64,000 nucleotides of DNA from Lysinibacillus piscis (GTDB taxonomy: Bacteria > Bacillota > Bacilli > Bacillales_A > Planococcaceae). Location of the stretch: positions 1 through 64,000 of the forward strand of contig NZ_BRZA01000008.1 of NCBI RefSeq assembly GCF_026012395.1. The letters are read 5' to 3'. Positions 44,307 to 54,272 of the stretch are shown here, piece after piece. The notes below the pieces were generated by a model, which was given only the letters and a program-made list of their open reading frames with translations, made no database searches and was not told the origin of the DNA. The position numbers were made by a program, and so were the translations under genes. The stretch's first letter is position 1, and the number at the start of each line of letters is the position of its first letter.

Positions 44307-45223
44307 CTATTATTATCTTCTTTTTGCAATGCTTTTTTTTGAGTGGTGGCATTTAATACCCCACCAAAAATTAAAATAATGCCAGTGAAGTACAGCCATA
44401 GCATCAAAATAATAACGCCACCAATACTACCATATGTAGCTGAATAGTTCGCAAAACTATTGATATAAAAAGAAAAGGCATATGTGACCATCAGCCAAGC
44501 ACATGTCGCAAATAATGCTCCTGGCCATACACCTATTAGCTTGAGGCGTGGCGTTGTATTCGGCACAACCCAATAAATACCCATTAAGACAATCAAAATG
44601 AGTAATGGTGGCATAAACCATCTTATTTTTTGCCAAACCGTACTAAATTCCTCTTCTATGCCGATAATTGAAAATAAAAAATAGCCGATTTGCTGTCCAA
44701 ACACAGGTAATAGTAAGACAACCGCAATAACCACTACAAAAACAATCGTGAAAACAAGCGACAGTCCCCTATCCAGTAAACTTGCTCGCATCTCTGTATC
44801 ATAGGCTTTGTTCAATGCTCGAATGAGGGCATTAATCCCCTTTGAAGCAGACCATATTGTTCCCAGTACCCCAATAGATAATAAGCTGCTATTTCGATTC
44901 GTTAAAATTTCATTTAATGTGCTTTCAATGAGCTGATATACTTCATCGGGCATAATATTCACTAAAAATGAATAGACCTGTGTCGTTTGTAGATTCAAAT
45001 AGGGTAATAATGTCACTAAGAAAATAAGTAAAGGGAAGAACGATAACAAAAAGAAATAAGCCAATTGTGCAGCAAGTGCTGATACATCCACTCGTTGTAA
45101 GCGTAATATCAAATCTTGGACAAAGCCCTTGAATGTCATGATATCTACAGTACTTTCATCTGCTGTAAAAAAGGATTTTACTGAGTGAAAGGCTGCTAGG
45201 ATTGTTGCTTTTTCCTTCTCCAT
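44303..45223 (-). CDS. yfkH: YihY/BrkB family inner-membrane protein (YfkH-like)
   Basis: A 306-residue protein with six membrane helices, the Virul_fac_BrkB family. Marks are LAAQLAYFFLLSFFPLLIFLV and TIWSASKGINALIRALNKAYD. Older databases call the family ribonuclease BN, which is a misannotation. The function is unknown. Two ATGs compete; 45223 is 8 bases from AGGAGG, 45229 only 2, so 45223 is used. It is co-directional with, and 23 bases after, the YtxH-type gene. Confidence 0.85.
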   Translation of the reverse strand: MEKEKATILAAFHSVKSFFTADESTVDIMTFKGFVQDLILRLQRVDVSALAAQLAYFFLLSFFPLLIFLVTLLPYLNLQTTQVYSFLVNIMPDEVYQLIESTLNEILTNRNSSLLSIGVLGTIWSASKGINALIRALNKAYDTEMRASLLDRGLSLVFTIVFVVVIAVVLLLPVFGQQIGYFLFSIIGIEEEFSTVWQKIRWFMPPLLILIVLMGIYWVVPNTTPRLKLIGVWPGALFATCAWLMVTYAFSFYINSFANYSATYGSIGGVIILMLWLYFTGIILIFGGVLNATTQKKALQKEDNNR

Positions 45224-45246
45224 TCGCATCTCCTCCTATACCATCA

Positions 45247-45573
45247 TTATTCTTCATTTGGTACAGCAAAGGCTGATTTCGTATCATGAATCATCCCTTG
45301 AATTGTTGAAGGTAGTTCTTTGAATTCGTCAACTTTTTCAGTAATCATATTGACATTATCTGTGACGTTATCTACTAATTCTTTCACCGTTGATACCTTT
45401 TGCTCGATTACCTCTTGTAACTCTTCACGATGTTCTGCGTAATACGAAATCGTTTCTTTCATTTTTTTCGTCGTTGCTACTGTTTTTTCTCTTGTTGTAC
45501 GATCCAGCATACTAAGTGCCGCACCCACTGTTGCACCTACTACAATCGATACTAGCAATTTACTTCGTGCCAT
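45247..45573 (-). CDS. YtxH-domain small membrane protein
   Basis: A 108-residue protein with one N-terminal glycine/alanine-rich membrane helix (LLVSIVVGATVGAALSML) and a long helical, charged tail with repeated heptads (VIEQKVSTVKELVDNVTDNV). This is the YtxH-like layout; members are often general-stress proteins. The ATG at 45573 follows GGAGGAA; the frame beyond it to 45654 has no site. Likely an operon with yfkH. Confidence 0.75.
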   Translation of the reverse strand: MARSKLLVSIVVGATVGAALSMLDRTTREKTVATTKKMKETISYYAEHREELQEVIEQKVSTVKELVDNVTDNVNMITEKVDEFKELPSTIQGMIHDTKSAFAVPNEE

Positions 45574-45735
45574 ACTTGTTCCTCCTTCATATAGTACTTC
45601 CTTTATTTTACCCAATAACCGCCTATTTTTAAAGCAATGTCCAATCGCTTCCAAACAATCATTAAGAATTAGTTGACAATTTTCACAATCAATGAAATGA
45701 TATGTGCGAAGATGAATGAAAGGTAGGGTTTTATA

Positions 45736-45957
45736 ATGAATTTAGCCATCCCGTCCAAAGAGAATGTTGTATACATGGTGGAACAAATGAAGGACAAGCT
45801 CCGCATGGTGAATGTAGATGCCATGAAATCCGAAAGCTTTGATGAGGCCAATTACGAGGACCTTGTTTATTTATACGAAATGGTAATGAAACGCGATACA
45901 TTTAGCCCTAGCGAAATGCAAGCCATTGTCGCAGAATTAGGCTCTTTGCGTAAATAA
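45736..45957 (+). CDS. yfkK: DUF1128 family protein (YfkK)
   Basis: A 73-residue helical protein with [21 protein letters not shown], the DUF1128 hallmark. B. subtilis YfkK is the same size and lies near yfkH. No function known; no membrane segment or cysteine. A site AGGTAGGG precedes the ATG. Confidence 0.85.
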   Translation: MNLAIPSKENVVYMVEQMKDKLRMVNVDAMKSESFDEANYEDLVYLYEMVMKRDTFSPSEMQAIVAELGSLRK

Positions 45958-45963
45958 CATGCA

Positions 45964-46012
45964 AAAAAAGCTATTAGTTTAGGTGAACTTTCCCTCTACT
46001 AATAGCTTTTAT
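45964..46012. terminator. terminator between yfkK and motB
   Basis: AAAAGCTATTAGT (45966-45978) pairs perfectly with ACTAATAGCTTTT (45998-46010); A and T tracts on the two sides suit both genes. Confidence 0.8.
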
Positions 46013-46014
46013 CT

Positions 46015-46785
46015 TTATTTAACTGTTGAACCGTCTTCCGTTACAAGTGGCTGAATTAGTACTTCCACACGACGGTTTTTTGCACGTCCCTCAGCTGTAT
46101 CATTTGGCGCAATCGCTCGGTCCTCACCATAACCCTTTGCACTCAAATTCTCTTTCAATTGACCATTGCTCTCTAATAATGCCATGTAAAAATTAGAAGC
46201 ACGCATTAATGATAGCTCCATATTTGAAGAAAATCTAGGTCCAGCAGGTACATTATCCGTATGCCCCGTCACAACAATACTACGTGGTGGATTGGATACT
46301 AGTACATCTGCAAGCTCTTTCACTATAGGCATATATTCTGATTTGATAGTGGCTTGTCCTGAATCAAATAAAATACCATCCTTAATAGTCACCAACAAAC
46401 CTTCATCTGTCATTTCTGTTGCAAGCTGCTCCTCTAACTCATTGACAGCAATAACATTTTCCACACTTTGCTGAATTTCCTCTAGCTTTTGTTGATCCTG
46501 CATATAAGCTGAATTTTGTGTAGGCTTTTTCGGTACTTCCTGACTATCTGAATTCGGTGTTTCCACTGGTGCTGGCTGATCTAAAAAGCCATACCCACCT
46601 TCAAATATTTCTGAAAAAACAGCGGACATTTGTGCTAATTTTGCTTCGTCAGATGAACTTGTAGCAAATAGTACAATAAATAAGGCTAACAATAATGTTA
46701 AAATATCTGCATACGGTACTAACCAAGATTCATCTACATGCTCTTCATGTTTTTTATGCTTTTTATGCCTCTTTGCCAAGGCCAT
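46015..46785 (-). CDS. motB: flagellar motor stator protein MotB
   Basis: A 256-residue stator subunit. One helix follows a basic cytoplasmic start (KRHKKHKKHEEH); within it YADILTLLLALF holds D27, the ion-carrying Asp. A plug/linker is followed by the OmpA-like peptidoglycan-binding domain with VTGHTDNVPAG and NRRVEVLI. Its start overlaps motA by 23 bases. H+ or Na+ coupling cannot be settled by eye, although the gene is closer to MotB than MotS in layout. Confidence 0.92.
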   Translation of the reverse strand: MALAKRHKKHKKHEEHVDESWLVPYADILTLLLALFIVLFATSSSDEAKLAQMSAVFSEIFEGGYGFLDQPAPVETPNSDSQEVPKKPTQNSAYMQDQQKLEEIQQSVENVIAVNELEEQLATEMTDEGLLVTIKDGILFDSGQATIKSEYMPIVKELADVLVSNPPRSIVVTGHTDNVPAGPRFSSNMELSLMRASNFYMALLESNGQLKENLSAKGYGEDRAIAPNDTAEGRAKNRRVEVLIQPLVTEDGSTVK

Positions 46786-47560
46786 CCGCTCCTCCTGTAA
46801 TTTCTTTACGTTCTTCTAAAGATAGATAAGAAGCTAATTTTTGCTCAATTACACGTGGTGCTTCCCCTTCTAAAACGGATAAAATTCCTTCAATCATCAT
46901 ACGTTTTTGCTTTACCTCTACTGCGGATTTACGTTTTAATTTATTAGCAAATGGATGCCATAATACATAACCAGTAAAAATCCCTAGTAATGTGGCTACG
47001 AATGCCGCTGAGATGGCATGTCCTAGCTTTTCAATATCACTTAAATCGGTTAAGGCTGCGATTAAACCGATAACTGCTCCAAGTACCCCAAGTGTTGGCG
47101 CATATGTACCTGCTTGCGTAAAAATTAAAGCTCCACTTGTATGACGATCTTCCATCGCTTCTACTTCTTCTGATAGTACATCACGAATATAGTCAGCATT
47201 TTGACCATCAATTGCTAGTGTCAAACCATTTTTTAAGAATGGATCTTCAATTTCTGATGCTTTACTTTCAAGGGCTAATAAACCTTCCCGTCGTGCTAAA
47301 TCTGCCCATTGAGAAAACATTTTAATAATGTCAATATCACTTGCTAGCTTTGTTTCTGTCATTAATACTTTAAATAGCTTTGGTACACGCTTCAATTCCT
47401 TCATCGGGAAGGCAATTACAACGGCTGCAATGGTACCAAAGATAATGATTAAAATAGCGGCTGGATTGGCTAGTGCTCCTAAGCCTACCCCTTTTAACAC
47501 CATCCCGGTTAACAATGCAACGAATGCAATTATTAAACCAACAATTGTAGATATATCCAT
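46763..47560 (-). CDS. motA: flagellar motor stator protein MotA
   Basis: A 265-residue stator subunit with four helices: about 4-24 and 33-53 at the N-terminus, and two after residue 150 (APTLGVLGAVIGLIAAL and the following). The large cytoplasmic loop between helices 2 and 3 holds the charged residues that contact FliG. The ATG at 47560 follows GGAGG; the frame extending to 47605 has no site. motA precedes motB as in most Bacilli. Confidence 0.92.
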   Translation of the reverse strand: MDISTIVGLIIAFVALLTGMVLKGVGLGALANPAAILIIIFGTIAAVVIAFPMKELKRVPKLFKVLMTETKLASDIDIIKMFSQWADLARREGLLALESKASEIEDPFLKNGLTLAIDGQNADYIRDVLSEEVEAMEDRHTSGALIFTQAGTYAPTLGVLGAVIGLIAALTDLSDIEKLGHAISAAFVATLLGIFTGYVLWHPFANKLKRKSAVEVKQKRMMIEGILSVLEGEAPRVIEQKLASYLSLEERKEITGGADGLGKEA

Positions 47561-47619
47561 TTTTAAACCTCCAACTCTTCCTTCATCTATTTTCCATATT
47601 ATCATCTATCATAATATAT

Positions 47620-47648
47620 AGTATAAATGTATTTCACTTTTTTTTCGA
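47620..47648 (-). promoter_or_regulatory. SigA-like promoter of motAB
   Basis: Minus-strand TCGAAA (47643-47648), 17 bases, TATACT (47620-47625). No SigD site (TAAA-N15-GCCGATAT) was found upstream. Confidence 0.45.
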
Positions 47649-47746
47649 CGAAATAAATGCTTTTTATTCACTTTTCTCATATATTTGATTATATTGAATT
47701 AAGAGTTACACACAAAATTGCCTTTATTGTGAAAGGGGTTAAGGAT

Positions 47747-48982
47747 TTGTTATCATCATTTAATACAAAATTGCTAAATTATGCTGAACTAGCCGTAAAA
47801 GTAGGAGTAAATATCCAAAAAGACCAATACCTTTATATAAGCTGTTCGACCGATAATTTAGAACTCGCACGCATTATTACAACTATTGCTTACGAACAGG
47901 GGGCAAAACAAGTTTTTGTCGATTTCGCTGATGATGTACTTACTCGTACACGTTATGAAAAAGCACCACAGAATTCTTTCGACTTTTTCCCACCTTGGAA
48001 AATTCAAGAGCGAGAATGGTTAGCTGAACAAGGGGCTGCATTTTTAAGCATTATGTCTCAGAGTCCTGATTTACTAAAAGGAATCGAGCATACGCGTATT
48101 GCCGCATCACAAAAAGCCAGTGGTGAAGCTTTACGAAACTACTATAACTTGCTACAGGCAGATAAATTTAGTTGGACAGTCATTGCAGCACCTTCTCCAA
48201 AATGGGCTGCCATCGTATTCCCTCACCTTCCAAAAGAAGAACAGGTCATAGCCTTGTGGGAAGCTATATTTGACGCAACACGTGCCAAGTTAGAAAATCC
48301 TGTAGCTGCTTGGGCAGAGCACAATCAACAGCTAGGTAGTAAAGCACAGTATTTAACAGCTAAACGTTACCAAACATTACATTATACAGCACCAGGAACT
48401 GATTTAACGGTGACATTACCTGAAGGACATCTTTGGGCTGGTGGTGGCAGTGCTAATACACAGGGACATGCTTTTATGCCCAATATGCCGACAGAGGAAA
48501 TTTTTACTGCACCGTTAAAGACAGGCGTAAACGGCTATGTATCTAGCACAAAACCTTTAAGCTACGGTGGCAATATTATCGATCGTTTCAAGCTAACATT
48601 CGAAAATGGTCGTATTATTGACTTTGAAGCAGAGCAAGGGCAGGATATTTTAGCTGCTCTTATTGGGACAGATGAAGGATCTCACTACCTTGGTGAGGTG
48701 GCATTAGTACCACATAATTCTCCTATTTCCCAATCGAATTTGTTATTTTACAATACATTATTTGATGAAAATGCCTCTAATCATTTTGCGATTGGACGTG
48801 CCTATGCCTTTTGTATCGAGGGTGGAAAAACGATGTCCTCAGAGGAGCTGTTAGAAAATGGTTTAAATCAAAGCCTTACACATGTGGACTTTATGATTGG
48901 CTCTGGTCAAATGAATATCGATGGTATCACGGCAGATGGTCAAGTTGAACCGATTTTCCGCGATGGCAATTGGGCATTTTAA
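47747..48982 (+). CDS. M29 family aminopeptidase, paralogue 1
   Basis: A 411-residue metallo-aminopeptidase (AmpS/AmpT family, two cobalt or zinc ions). Ligand-bearing motifs are MPTEEIFTAP, YLGEVALVPHNSPIS, LFDENASNHFAIGRAY and THVDFMIGS. The start is the TTG at 47747, 8 bases after AAAGGGG; the frame reaching back to 47657 is not supported. It is a close paralogue of the gene at 59455-60684. The GRAYAF sequence differs from the usual GEAYPT in that copy, so specificity may have diverged. Confidence 0.85.
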   Translation: MLSSFNTKLLNYAELAVKVGVNIQKDQYLYISCSTDNLELARIITTIAYEQGAKQVFVDFADDVLTRTRYEKAPQNSFDFFPPWKIQEREWLAEQGAAFLSIMSQSPDLLKGIEHTRIAASQKASGEALRNYYNLLQADKFSWTVIAAPSPKWAAIVFPHLPKEEQVIALWEAIFDATRAKLENPVAAWAEHNQQLGSKAQYLTAKRYQTLHYTAPGTDLTVTLPEGHLWAGGGSANTQGHAFMPNMPTEEIFTAPLKTGVNGYVSSTKPLSYGGNIIDRFKLTFENGRIIDFEAEQGQDILAALIGTDEGSHYLGEVALVPHNSPISQSNLLFYNTLFDENASNHFAIGRAYAFCIEGGKTMSSEELLENGLNQSLTHVDFMIGSGQMNIDGITADGQVEPIFRDGNWAF

Positions 48983-49090
48983 ACCATGTTAAGCTAGATA
49001 TGTTATGTATGTCATAAATTATCCTTACATTTCACCAACAATCTATTGTATAATTTGTAGTAGAGTATTTTAGTAGGGAGGCGTTTGCAC

Positions 49091-49225
49091 ATGTTCGTTG
49101 CTACAGTTCTTGGTTTTTCAAGTGTACTATTAATTTCTATTGCATTCTTTATCCATTACTTACGTGTTGGATTAGATTCTAAATCTGCTGTAACAGTAGA
49201 TCCACAACCAAAAGAAAAATATTAA
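49091..49225 (+). CDS. 44-residue single-span membrane protein
   Basis: ATG at 49091 with GGGAGGCG 8 bases upstream, open to TAA at 49223-49225. The product is MFVATVLGFSSVLLISIAFF, then IHYLRVGLDSKSAVTVDPQP and KEKY: one membrane helix (about 3-24) and a short charged tail. It has a TATAAT box upstream (about 49048) and a perfect terminator after it, so a real transcription unit is likely. I do not recognise a family. Confidence 0.65.
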   Translation: MFVATVLGFSSVLLISIAFFIHYLRVGLDSKSAVTVDPQPKEKY

Positions 49226-49273
49226 TTTTAATGAAAACAGCTACTGTTAAGTGGCTGTTTTTTCATTAAAATT
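49224..49273 (+). terminator. terminator of the 44-residue gene
   Basis: AATTTTAATGAAAACAGC (49224-49241) pairs with GCTGTTTTTTCATTAAAATT (49254-49273) with a two-base bulge. Confidence 0.75.
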
Positions 49274-49352
49274 ATGTAAATTGCATATTTATTCTTTGCA
49301 AACTTCAAATTTTACTTTAAAATACTTTCTTAAAGGAAAGGGGTAATATACC

Positions 49353-49919
49353 ATGACAATGTTACAAGATATTTTACAGTTCAATCACAATTTTGTTGAA
49401 GAGAAGCAATATGAACCTTTCATTACAACAAAGTATCCTGACAAACGCACGGTTATACTATCTTGTATGGATACTCGTCTCGTTGAGTTATTGCCAAAAG
49501 CAATGAATCTACGCAACGGAGATGTAAAAATTATCAAAAGTGCAGGTGCGCTGGTTAGCCACCCATTTGGTGCGATTATGCGTAGCATCCTCGTCGCAGT
49601 CTATGAGCTTCAGGCCGATGAAGTATTCGTTGTTGGACATTATGATTGTGGTATGAGTGCAGTCGATTCAGAAGCGATGATTCGTAAAATGATTGACAGA
49701 GGGATTAGCCAAGAGACAATTAAAACCATTGAATATTCAGGGATTGATTTATATGATTATTTACGAGGGTTTGACAATGTTACAACAAGTGTAGAGATGA
49801 GTGTTGATACAATTCGTAATCACCCACTCATGCCAAAAGACACGCTTATCCATGGTCTTGTTATTGATCCAGGCACTGGTCGTCTTGACCTCATTAAAGA
49901 TGGTAGCCTACAAAGTTAA
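49353..49919 (+). CDS. beta-class carbonic anhydrase (YtiB-like)
   Basis: A 188-residue beta-carbonic anhydrase that interconverts CO2 and bicarbonate. The zinc ligands are the Cys and Asp in SCMDTR and the His and Cys in GHYDCGM, all present. The family is the short Bacillus YtiB type. A good ribosome binding site (AAAGGGG) precedes the ATG. It is its own unit, convergent with the acetyltransferase gene. Confidence 0.9.
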   Translation: MTMLQDILQFNHNFVEEKQYEPFITTKYPDKRTVILSCMDTRLVELLPKAMNLRNGDVKIIKSAGALVSHPFGAIMRSILVAVYELQADEVFVVGHYDCGMSAVDSEAMIRKMIDRGISQETIKTIEYSGIDLYDYLRGFDNVTTSVEMSVDTIRNHPLMPKDTLIHGLVIDPGTGRLDLIKDGSLQS

Positions 49920-49936
49920 AAATCTTTTTAGATAAA

Positions 49937-49981
49937 TGAAAAGTGTCTGCTCTACATTCATTGTAGAATAGACACTTTTCT
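49937..49981. terminator. bidirectional terminator between carbonic anhydrase and GNAT genes
   Basis: AAAAGTGTCT (49939-49948) pairs with AGACACTTTT (49970-49979), extended by TCTACA/TGTAGA. Confidence 0.85.
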
Positions 49982-50521
49982 TTAAGTATGCTCTAATCGT
50001 GCGTACATATAATGATCTACCCATTGACCATTAATGTATAATAATTCTTTTAATAAACCTTCACGTTGAAAGCCTGATTTCTCTAAAACACGCATAGATG
50101 CTTTATTTTGTGTGGATACATAGGCCTCTACACGATGTAAACCAATTTGCTCATAGGCAAAACGTGCAACCATGTTGACCGCTTCCGTGACAATGCCTTG
50201 CCCGACATACATTTCATCCATCGCATATCCCACAAAGCCACTAGAATATGGCAACCGCTTAATGGCATATAATGCAATATGTCCGATTAAATTATTCGTT
50301 GTTTTTTCAAAAATGCCAAAAGTAAATTCTCGCTTGGAGTCCATTAAATATAAGCTTTCTTGAATTTTTTTATATTGTGCTGTCACCGTATAATATTCTG
50401 GACGTTGTAATGGCTCATAAGTAGACCAAAAATGTTTATTGCGACTGACAAGGTCTGCTAAACGCTGTGCATCATGCTCTTGGAATGTACGAATGTAGCA
50501 TTTTTCCCCCTGAATTGACAC
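49982..50521 (-). CDS. GNAT acetyltransferase of the RimJ/RimL type
   Basis: A 179-residue GNAT enzyme. The acetyl-CoA loop is YVGQGIVTEAV, and VEAYVSTQNKASMRVLEKSGFQREG is the conserved C-terminal part of RimJ/RimL proteins, which acetylate ribosomal-protein N-termini or small molecules. The start is a GTG (50521) with AGGTGG 7 bases upstream; longer frames to 50569 lack a site. Target unknown. Confidence 0.82.
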   Translation of the reverse strand: MSIQGEKCYIRTFQEHDAQRLADLVSRNKHFWSTYEPLQRPEYYTVTAQYKKIQESLYLMDSKREFTFGIFEKTTNNLIGHIALYAIKRLPYSSGFVGYAMDEMYVGQGIVTEAVNMVARFAYEQIGLHRVEAYVSTQNKASMRVLEKSGFQREGLLKELLYINGQWVDHYMYARLEHT

Positions 50522-50613
50522 CACATTGCCACCTTTTTTCATTAATAAATTCCAAATTTTAAGCACCATTTTCCCACACTAGCCTTCCTCATAGTTTCCT
50601 TAATCATCATATG

Positions 50614-50668
50614 TGAAAAAAAATGCTGTTACAACTAAAACAATCGAGGTTTTGGTTACACAGCATCT
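50614..50668 (-). terminator. terminator of the PPK2 gene
   Basis: ATGCTGT (50623-50629) pairs with ACAGCAT (50660-50666), with an inner AAAAC/GTTTT stem; the minus strand then has a run of T. Confidence 0.75.
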
Positions 50669-50721
50669 CATTCATTTTGGTTCAACAGACTGCAATGGTT
50701 TCCTTACAAAAACATAATGGA

Positions 50722-51531
50722 TTATTTCACTTTTTGTGTCTTTGCTTGTACTTCATCATTTGAAGAAGATTCTAAATGTGCTTCTTCCAACACATTTGTT
50801 AAATGTAAACCACGTCTCTGTGCTTCACGTTCAATGTGAGCAATCGTCTCTTGCAACACATGGACACGTGCATATTTTTTATCATCACCAGGCACTAATA
50901 TCCATGGTGCATGTTTTTTATCGGTTTTACTAAACATATCATTTGCTGCATCGATATATTGTGGCGTTTTCTCACGATTGCGCCAATCCTCATCTGTAAG
51001 CTTCCATGCCTTGTATGGATTTTCTTCACGCTCTTTAAAGCGCTTTAGCTGTTCTTCATCTGACACATGCAGCCAAAACTTAATCACAATATAATGGCCA
51101 TCTGTTAAAAGTTGTTCAAAGTTGTTTATTTCTTCATAAGCTCGTGACCATTCTTCTTTTGTCGCAAAGCCTTCGATTCGCTCTACTAACACACGTCCAT
51201 ACCAAGAACGGTCGAAAATAGCTATTTGCCCATGTTGCGGAATCTTTCGCCAAAAACGTTGTAAATAATTATAACGTAACTCATGTGGCTGTGGTGCAGA
51301 GATAGGATGTACAATATAGCCTCGTGGATCTACACGCTCGATTAGACGTTTAATAGCACCGCCTTTACCAGCCGCATCCATTCCTTCAAATACTAAAATT
51401 AAGCCGATTTTATTTTTCAATAAAAACTGCTGTGCATTTAGCATTTCATATTGAAGTACCTTTAGCTTTTTTTTATACATTTTTTTGTCTAGTTCAATCG
51501 ATAAATCTAAATCATTTACATTTTGCCCCAT
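50722..51531 (-). CDS. polyphosphate kinase 2 family protein
   Basis: A 269-residue PPK2 enzyme that moves phosphate between polyphosphate and nucleotides. Walker A is GMDAAGKGGAI, Walker B/lid starts FDRSWYGRVLVERIEG. The single-domain length and the sequence RWYNYLQ-type region (LRYNYLQRFWRKIP) fit the class that phosphorylates AMP or NDPs; class I, II or III cannot be told by eye. The ATG at 51531 follows GGGAGGAG; the in-frame ATG at 51549 contains that site and so is rejected. Confidence 0.88.
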   Translation of the reverse strand: MGQNVNDLDLSIELDKKMYKKKLKVLQYEMLNAQQFLLKNKIGLILVFEGMDAAGKGGAIKRLIERVDPRGYIVHPISAPQPHELRYNYLQRFWRKIPQHGQIAIFDRSWYGRVLVERIEGFATKEEWSRAYEEINNFEQLLTDGHYIVIKFWLHVSDEEQLKRFKEREENPYKAWKLTDEDWRNREKTPQYIDAANDMFSKTDKKHAPWILVPGDDKKYARVHVLQETIAHIEREAQRRGLHLTNVLEEAHLESSSNDEVQAKTQKVK

Positions 51532-51597
51532 CACAATCTCTCCTCCCATTTCTATATTTTAATTTTACTAAACAAATATGGAAATGCCTATTAGCTA

Positions 51598-51633
51598 AAA
51601 TAAATAAAAGGCATGATTTGCTTATCATGCCTC
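51598..51633 (-). terminator. terminator of map
   Basis: AGGCATGAT (51609-51617) pairs with ATCATGCCT (51624-51632), then T-rich sequence on the minus strand. Confidence 0.75.
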
Positions 51634-51645
51634 TGCGTTACTATC

Positions 51646-52428
<783 letters not shown>

Positions 52429-52532
52429 CTACCCTTAACTATAACATAACTTTTCAAGCATAGAACTCAAAACGCTTGGAATATTATATGCTGCTCAAAA
52501 TGGACGACTACGGCTATTTGCTGCATAAGCAA

Positions 52533-52572
52533 AAATGCCAAAACGTTGATGCCTCAACATTTTGACATTTAA
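52533..52572 (-). terminator. terminator of the DUF3169 operon
   Basis: AAATGCCAAAACGTTGA (52533-52549) pairs with TCAACATTTTGACATTT (52554-52570), with a few mismatches. Confidence 0.65.
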
Positions 52573-52577
52573 AATCA

Positions 52578-53264
52578 CTATTTATTGCGAATCGTTAACA
52601 TATATTGTGTATTGGTAATGATTAGAATAAAGACAATGATAAAAATAGCTAGTAATTGTGACACACCTGACACCGCAGAATAACCAATCAATATAAATAT
52701 CGCTAGAAGCAATAAGCCATTCAAACTAGCAAAAGCTCCATACAAGCCTTGCAATATCACATGTCGTTCACCCTCATCACTTATTGCTAATATTTTTTTA
52801 GCATAATCTTTATCGTTTACAGATGGCCAGTTACGTTCAGGTTGAAGGGATTTCCCTAAATTTGCATATATTGTATTCAATACGATACTTACTAACACTA
52901 ATCCTAAGCTAATAAAAATAAAAATATTTGGTACATCTGTTAAACTAACAATTGCTAGCATTAAAGTTGAAAAATAAATCGCTGTATTGGAAGCAATCAT
53001 GGTATCACTAGAACGTTTATATTGCAGTGTTTCTAATTCATCCTGTGCATCGCCTACTAATTGCTTTTTCGCATCTCCTTTCACCTTCATATAGCCAATC
53101 AAACTAAAAGATATCAATATCATCGTAATAATCATAAAAATGATAGTGAATTCAAACCCCATTGCCGGCATATTTACATCAAATTTCAAATGCATTACTC
53201 CATATGCCACAATAAAACCTGCTATAGCTCCTAACAACATTTTTCCAACATGCTTTTTCATCAT
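52578..53264 (-). CDS. DUF3169 family membrane protein
   Basis: A 228-residue protein with six predicted membrane helices in three pairs (about 8-25/37-57, 95-110/118-138 and 177-195/200-222). A short loop ETLQYKRSSD follows the second pair. It matches the DUF3169 family, found next to small XRE regulators, function unknown. Its ATG overlaps the regulator's stop by four bases. The arrangement resembles SdpR/SdpI-type sensor-immunity pairs only in layout. Confidence 0.8.
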   Translation of the reverse strand: MMKKHVGKMLLGAIAGFIVAYGVMHLKFDVNMPAMGFEFTIIFMIITMILISFSLIGYMKVKGDAKKQLVGDAQDELETLQYKRSSDTMIASNTAIYFSTLMLAIVSLTDVPNIFIFISLGLVLVSIVLNTIYANLGKSLQPERNWPSVNDKDYAKKILAISDEGERHVILQGLYGAFASLNGLLLLAIFILIGYSAVSGVSQLLAIFIIVFILIITNTQYMLTIRNK

Positions 53265-53461
53265 TCATCCTCCTCAAAAAAGAAAATATCCCCAATTGAT
53301 TCATTAAATATTTTTGCAATGCGCACAGCGATTAATAATGATGGAATCAGCTCTTCTCGCTCAATTAAGCTAATAGTTTGTCGTGAAACTTTAGCCAACT
53401 TTGCCAGCTCTGTTTGATTAAGTCCATCACGTGCTCGAAGTTCCTTTAATCGTGTTTTCAT
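53261..53461 (-). CDS. small XRE-family regulator
   Basis: A 66-residue, single-domain helix-turn-helix protein: LRARDGLNQTELAKLAKVSRQTISLIEREE is the DNA-binding part (helix 3 around SRQTISLIE), and IGDIFFFEEDE closes it. It is the YozG-like minimal type that often represses its own operon with a membrane partner. It overlaps the DUF3169 gene. No clear inverted-repeat operator stands out in 53462-53560. Confidence 0.88.
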   Translation of the reverse strand: MKTRLKELRARDGLNQTELAKLAKVSRQTISLIEREELIPSLLIAVRIAKIFNESIGDIFFFEEDE

Positions 53462-53560
53462 CCTTTCACCTCTTAGCTATAAGATAATACATATTTCTAT
53501 TTTTGACAAGTATATTTTACAAAATGTATTTTTTATTAGTCATTATGTAAAATTTTTTAT

Positions 53561-53601
53561 TCAAAAAAGCATGCACAATCTATAGTAGATGTACATGCTC
53601 C
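53561..53601 (-). terminator. terminator of thiT
   Basis: AGCATG (53568-53573) pairs with CATGCT (53594-53599), then a T run on the minus strand. Confidence 0.65.
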
Positions 53602-53672
53602 TTACTTTTCTTATTATGAACACTGCTCATTAACAAAACCTTTTTGCGGATAGACGTAAAAGGCGCTGTTGA

Positions 53673-54227
53673 TTAGCGTTGTATTAATTGTGGTCTTGCT
53701 GTAAATACTAATACACAAATGATTGCTGTTAAAATTGTGGCTGGTAGCATATATGTACCGTTGTAAATAATGGAGTAAACCCAAGCATTTTGGTCACCTG
53801 CAAACTCCTTAAAGAAGATCGCTCCTCCAACTGTATGTGTTACATAACGTAAAAGACCTGCGATAACTGTGCCTATAATAATATAAAGTGCCATCGTTTT
53901 CTTTTGTTGCTGTTGCGCTGCTCCTAATACAGGACCACGAACAATAGCTGCCAAGCCAACAACTGTGAATGCCACACCATAATCCAATATTCCTTGTAAC
54001 CAATGAACAATATATGGATTAAACATCGTTTGCATCACACCAACTAATAAACCTGTTGTCATGCCTGCTAATATGCCCCAACGAAATGCAATTAACACGA
54101 TTGGCACCATGACTAGGCTAACAGAGCCCCCCTGTGCCCATACTTTAAAGGAAATTTGATCGAGTACAAGCCCGATTGCTGCAAATATCGCTATTTCCAC
54201 GAACATTAATAATCTTTTTTTATCCAT
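53673..54227 (-). CDS. thiT: thiamine ECF transporter S-component ThiT
   Basis: A 184-residue membrane protein of six helices that binds thiamine and pairs with the shared ECF energy module encoded elsewhere. Family marks are WAQGGSVSLVMVPI (thiamine pocket, Trp and aromatic residues), FRWG, NPYIVHWLQGILDY and RYVTHTVGGAIFF. A TPP riboswitch precedes it, which confirms the substrate. Single-gene unit. Confidence 0.93.
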   Translation of the reverse strand: MDKKRLLMFVEIAIFAAIGLVLDQISFKVWAQGGSVSLVMVPIVLIAFRWGILAGMTTGLLVGVMQTMFNPYIVHWLQGILDYGVAFTVVGLAAIVRGPVLGAAQQQQKKTMALYIIIGTVIAGLLRYVTHTVGGAIFFKEFAGDQNAWVYSIIYNGTYMLPATILTAIICVLVFTARPQLIQR

Positions 54228-54272
54228 CGTTCTTCTCCTTTATGCTGATGTAGACGACAAGAATAAGCATAG

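Noticed and set aside
44303..45223. Ribonuclease BN annotation for the YihY/BrkB protein
   Set aside because: That name is a historic error for this family; the protein is a six-helix membrane protein with no nuclease motif.
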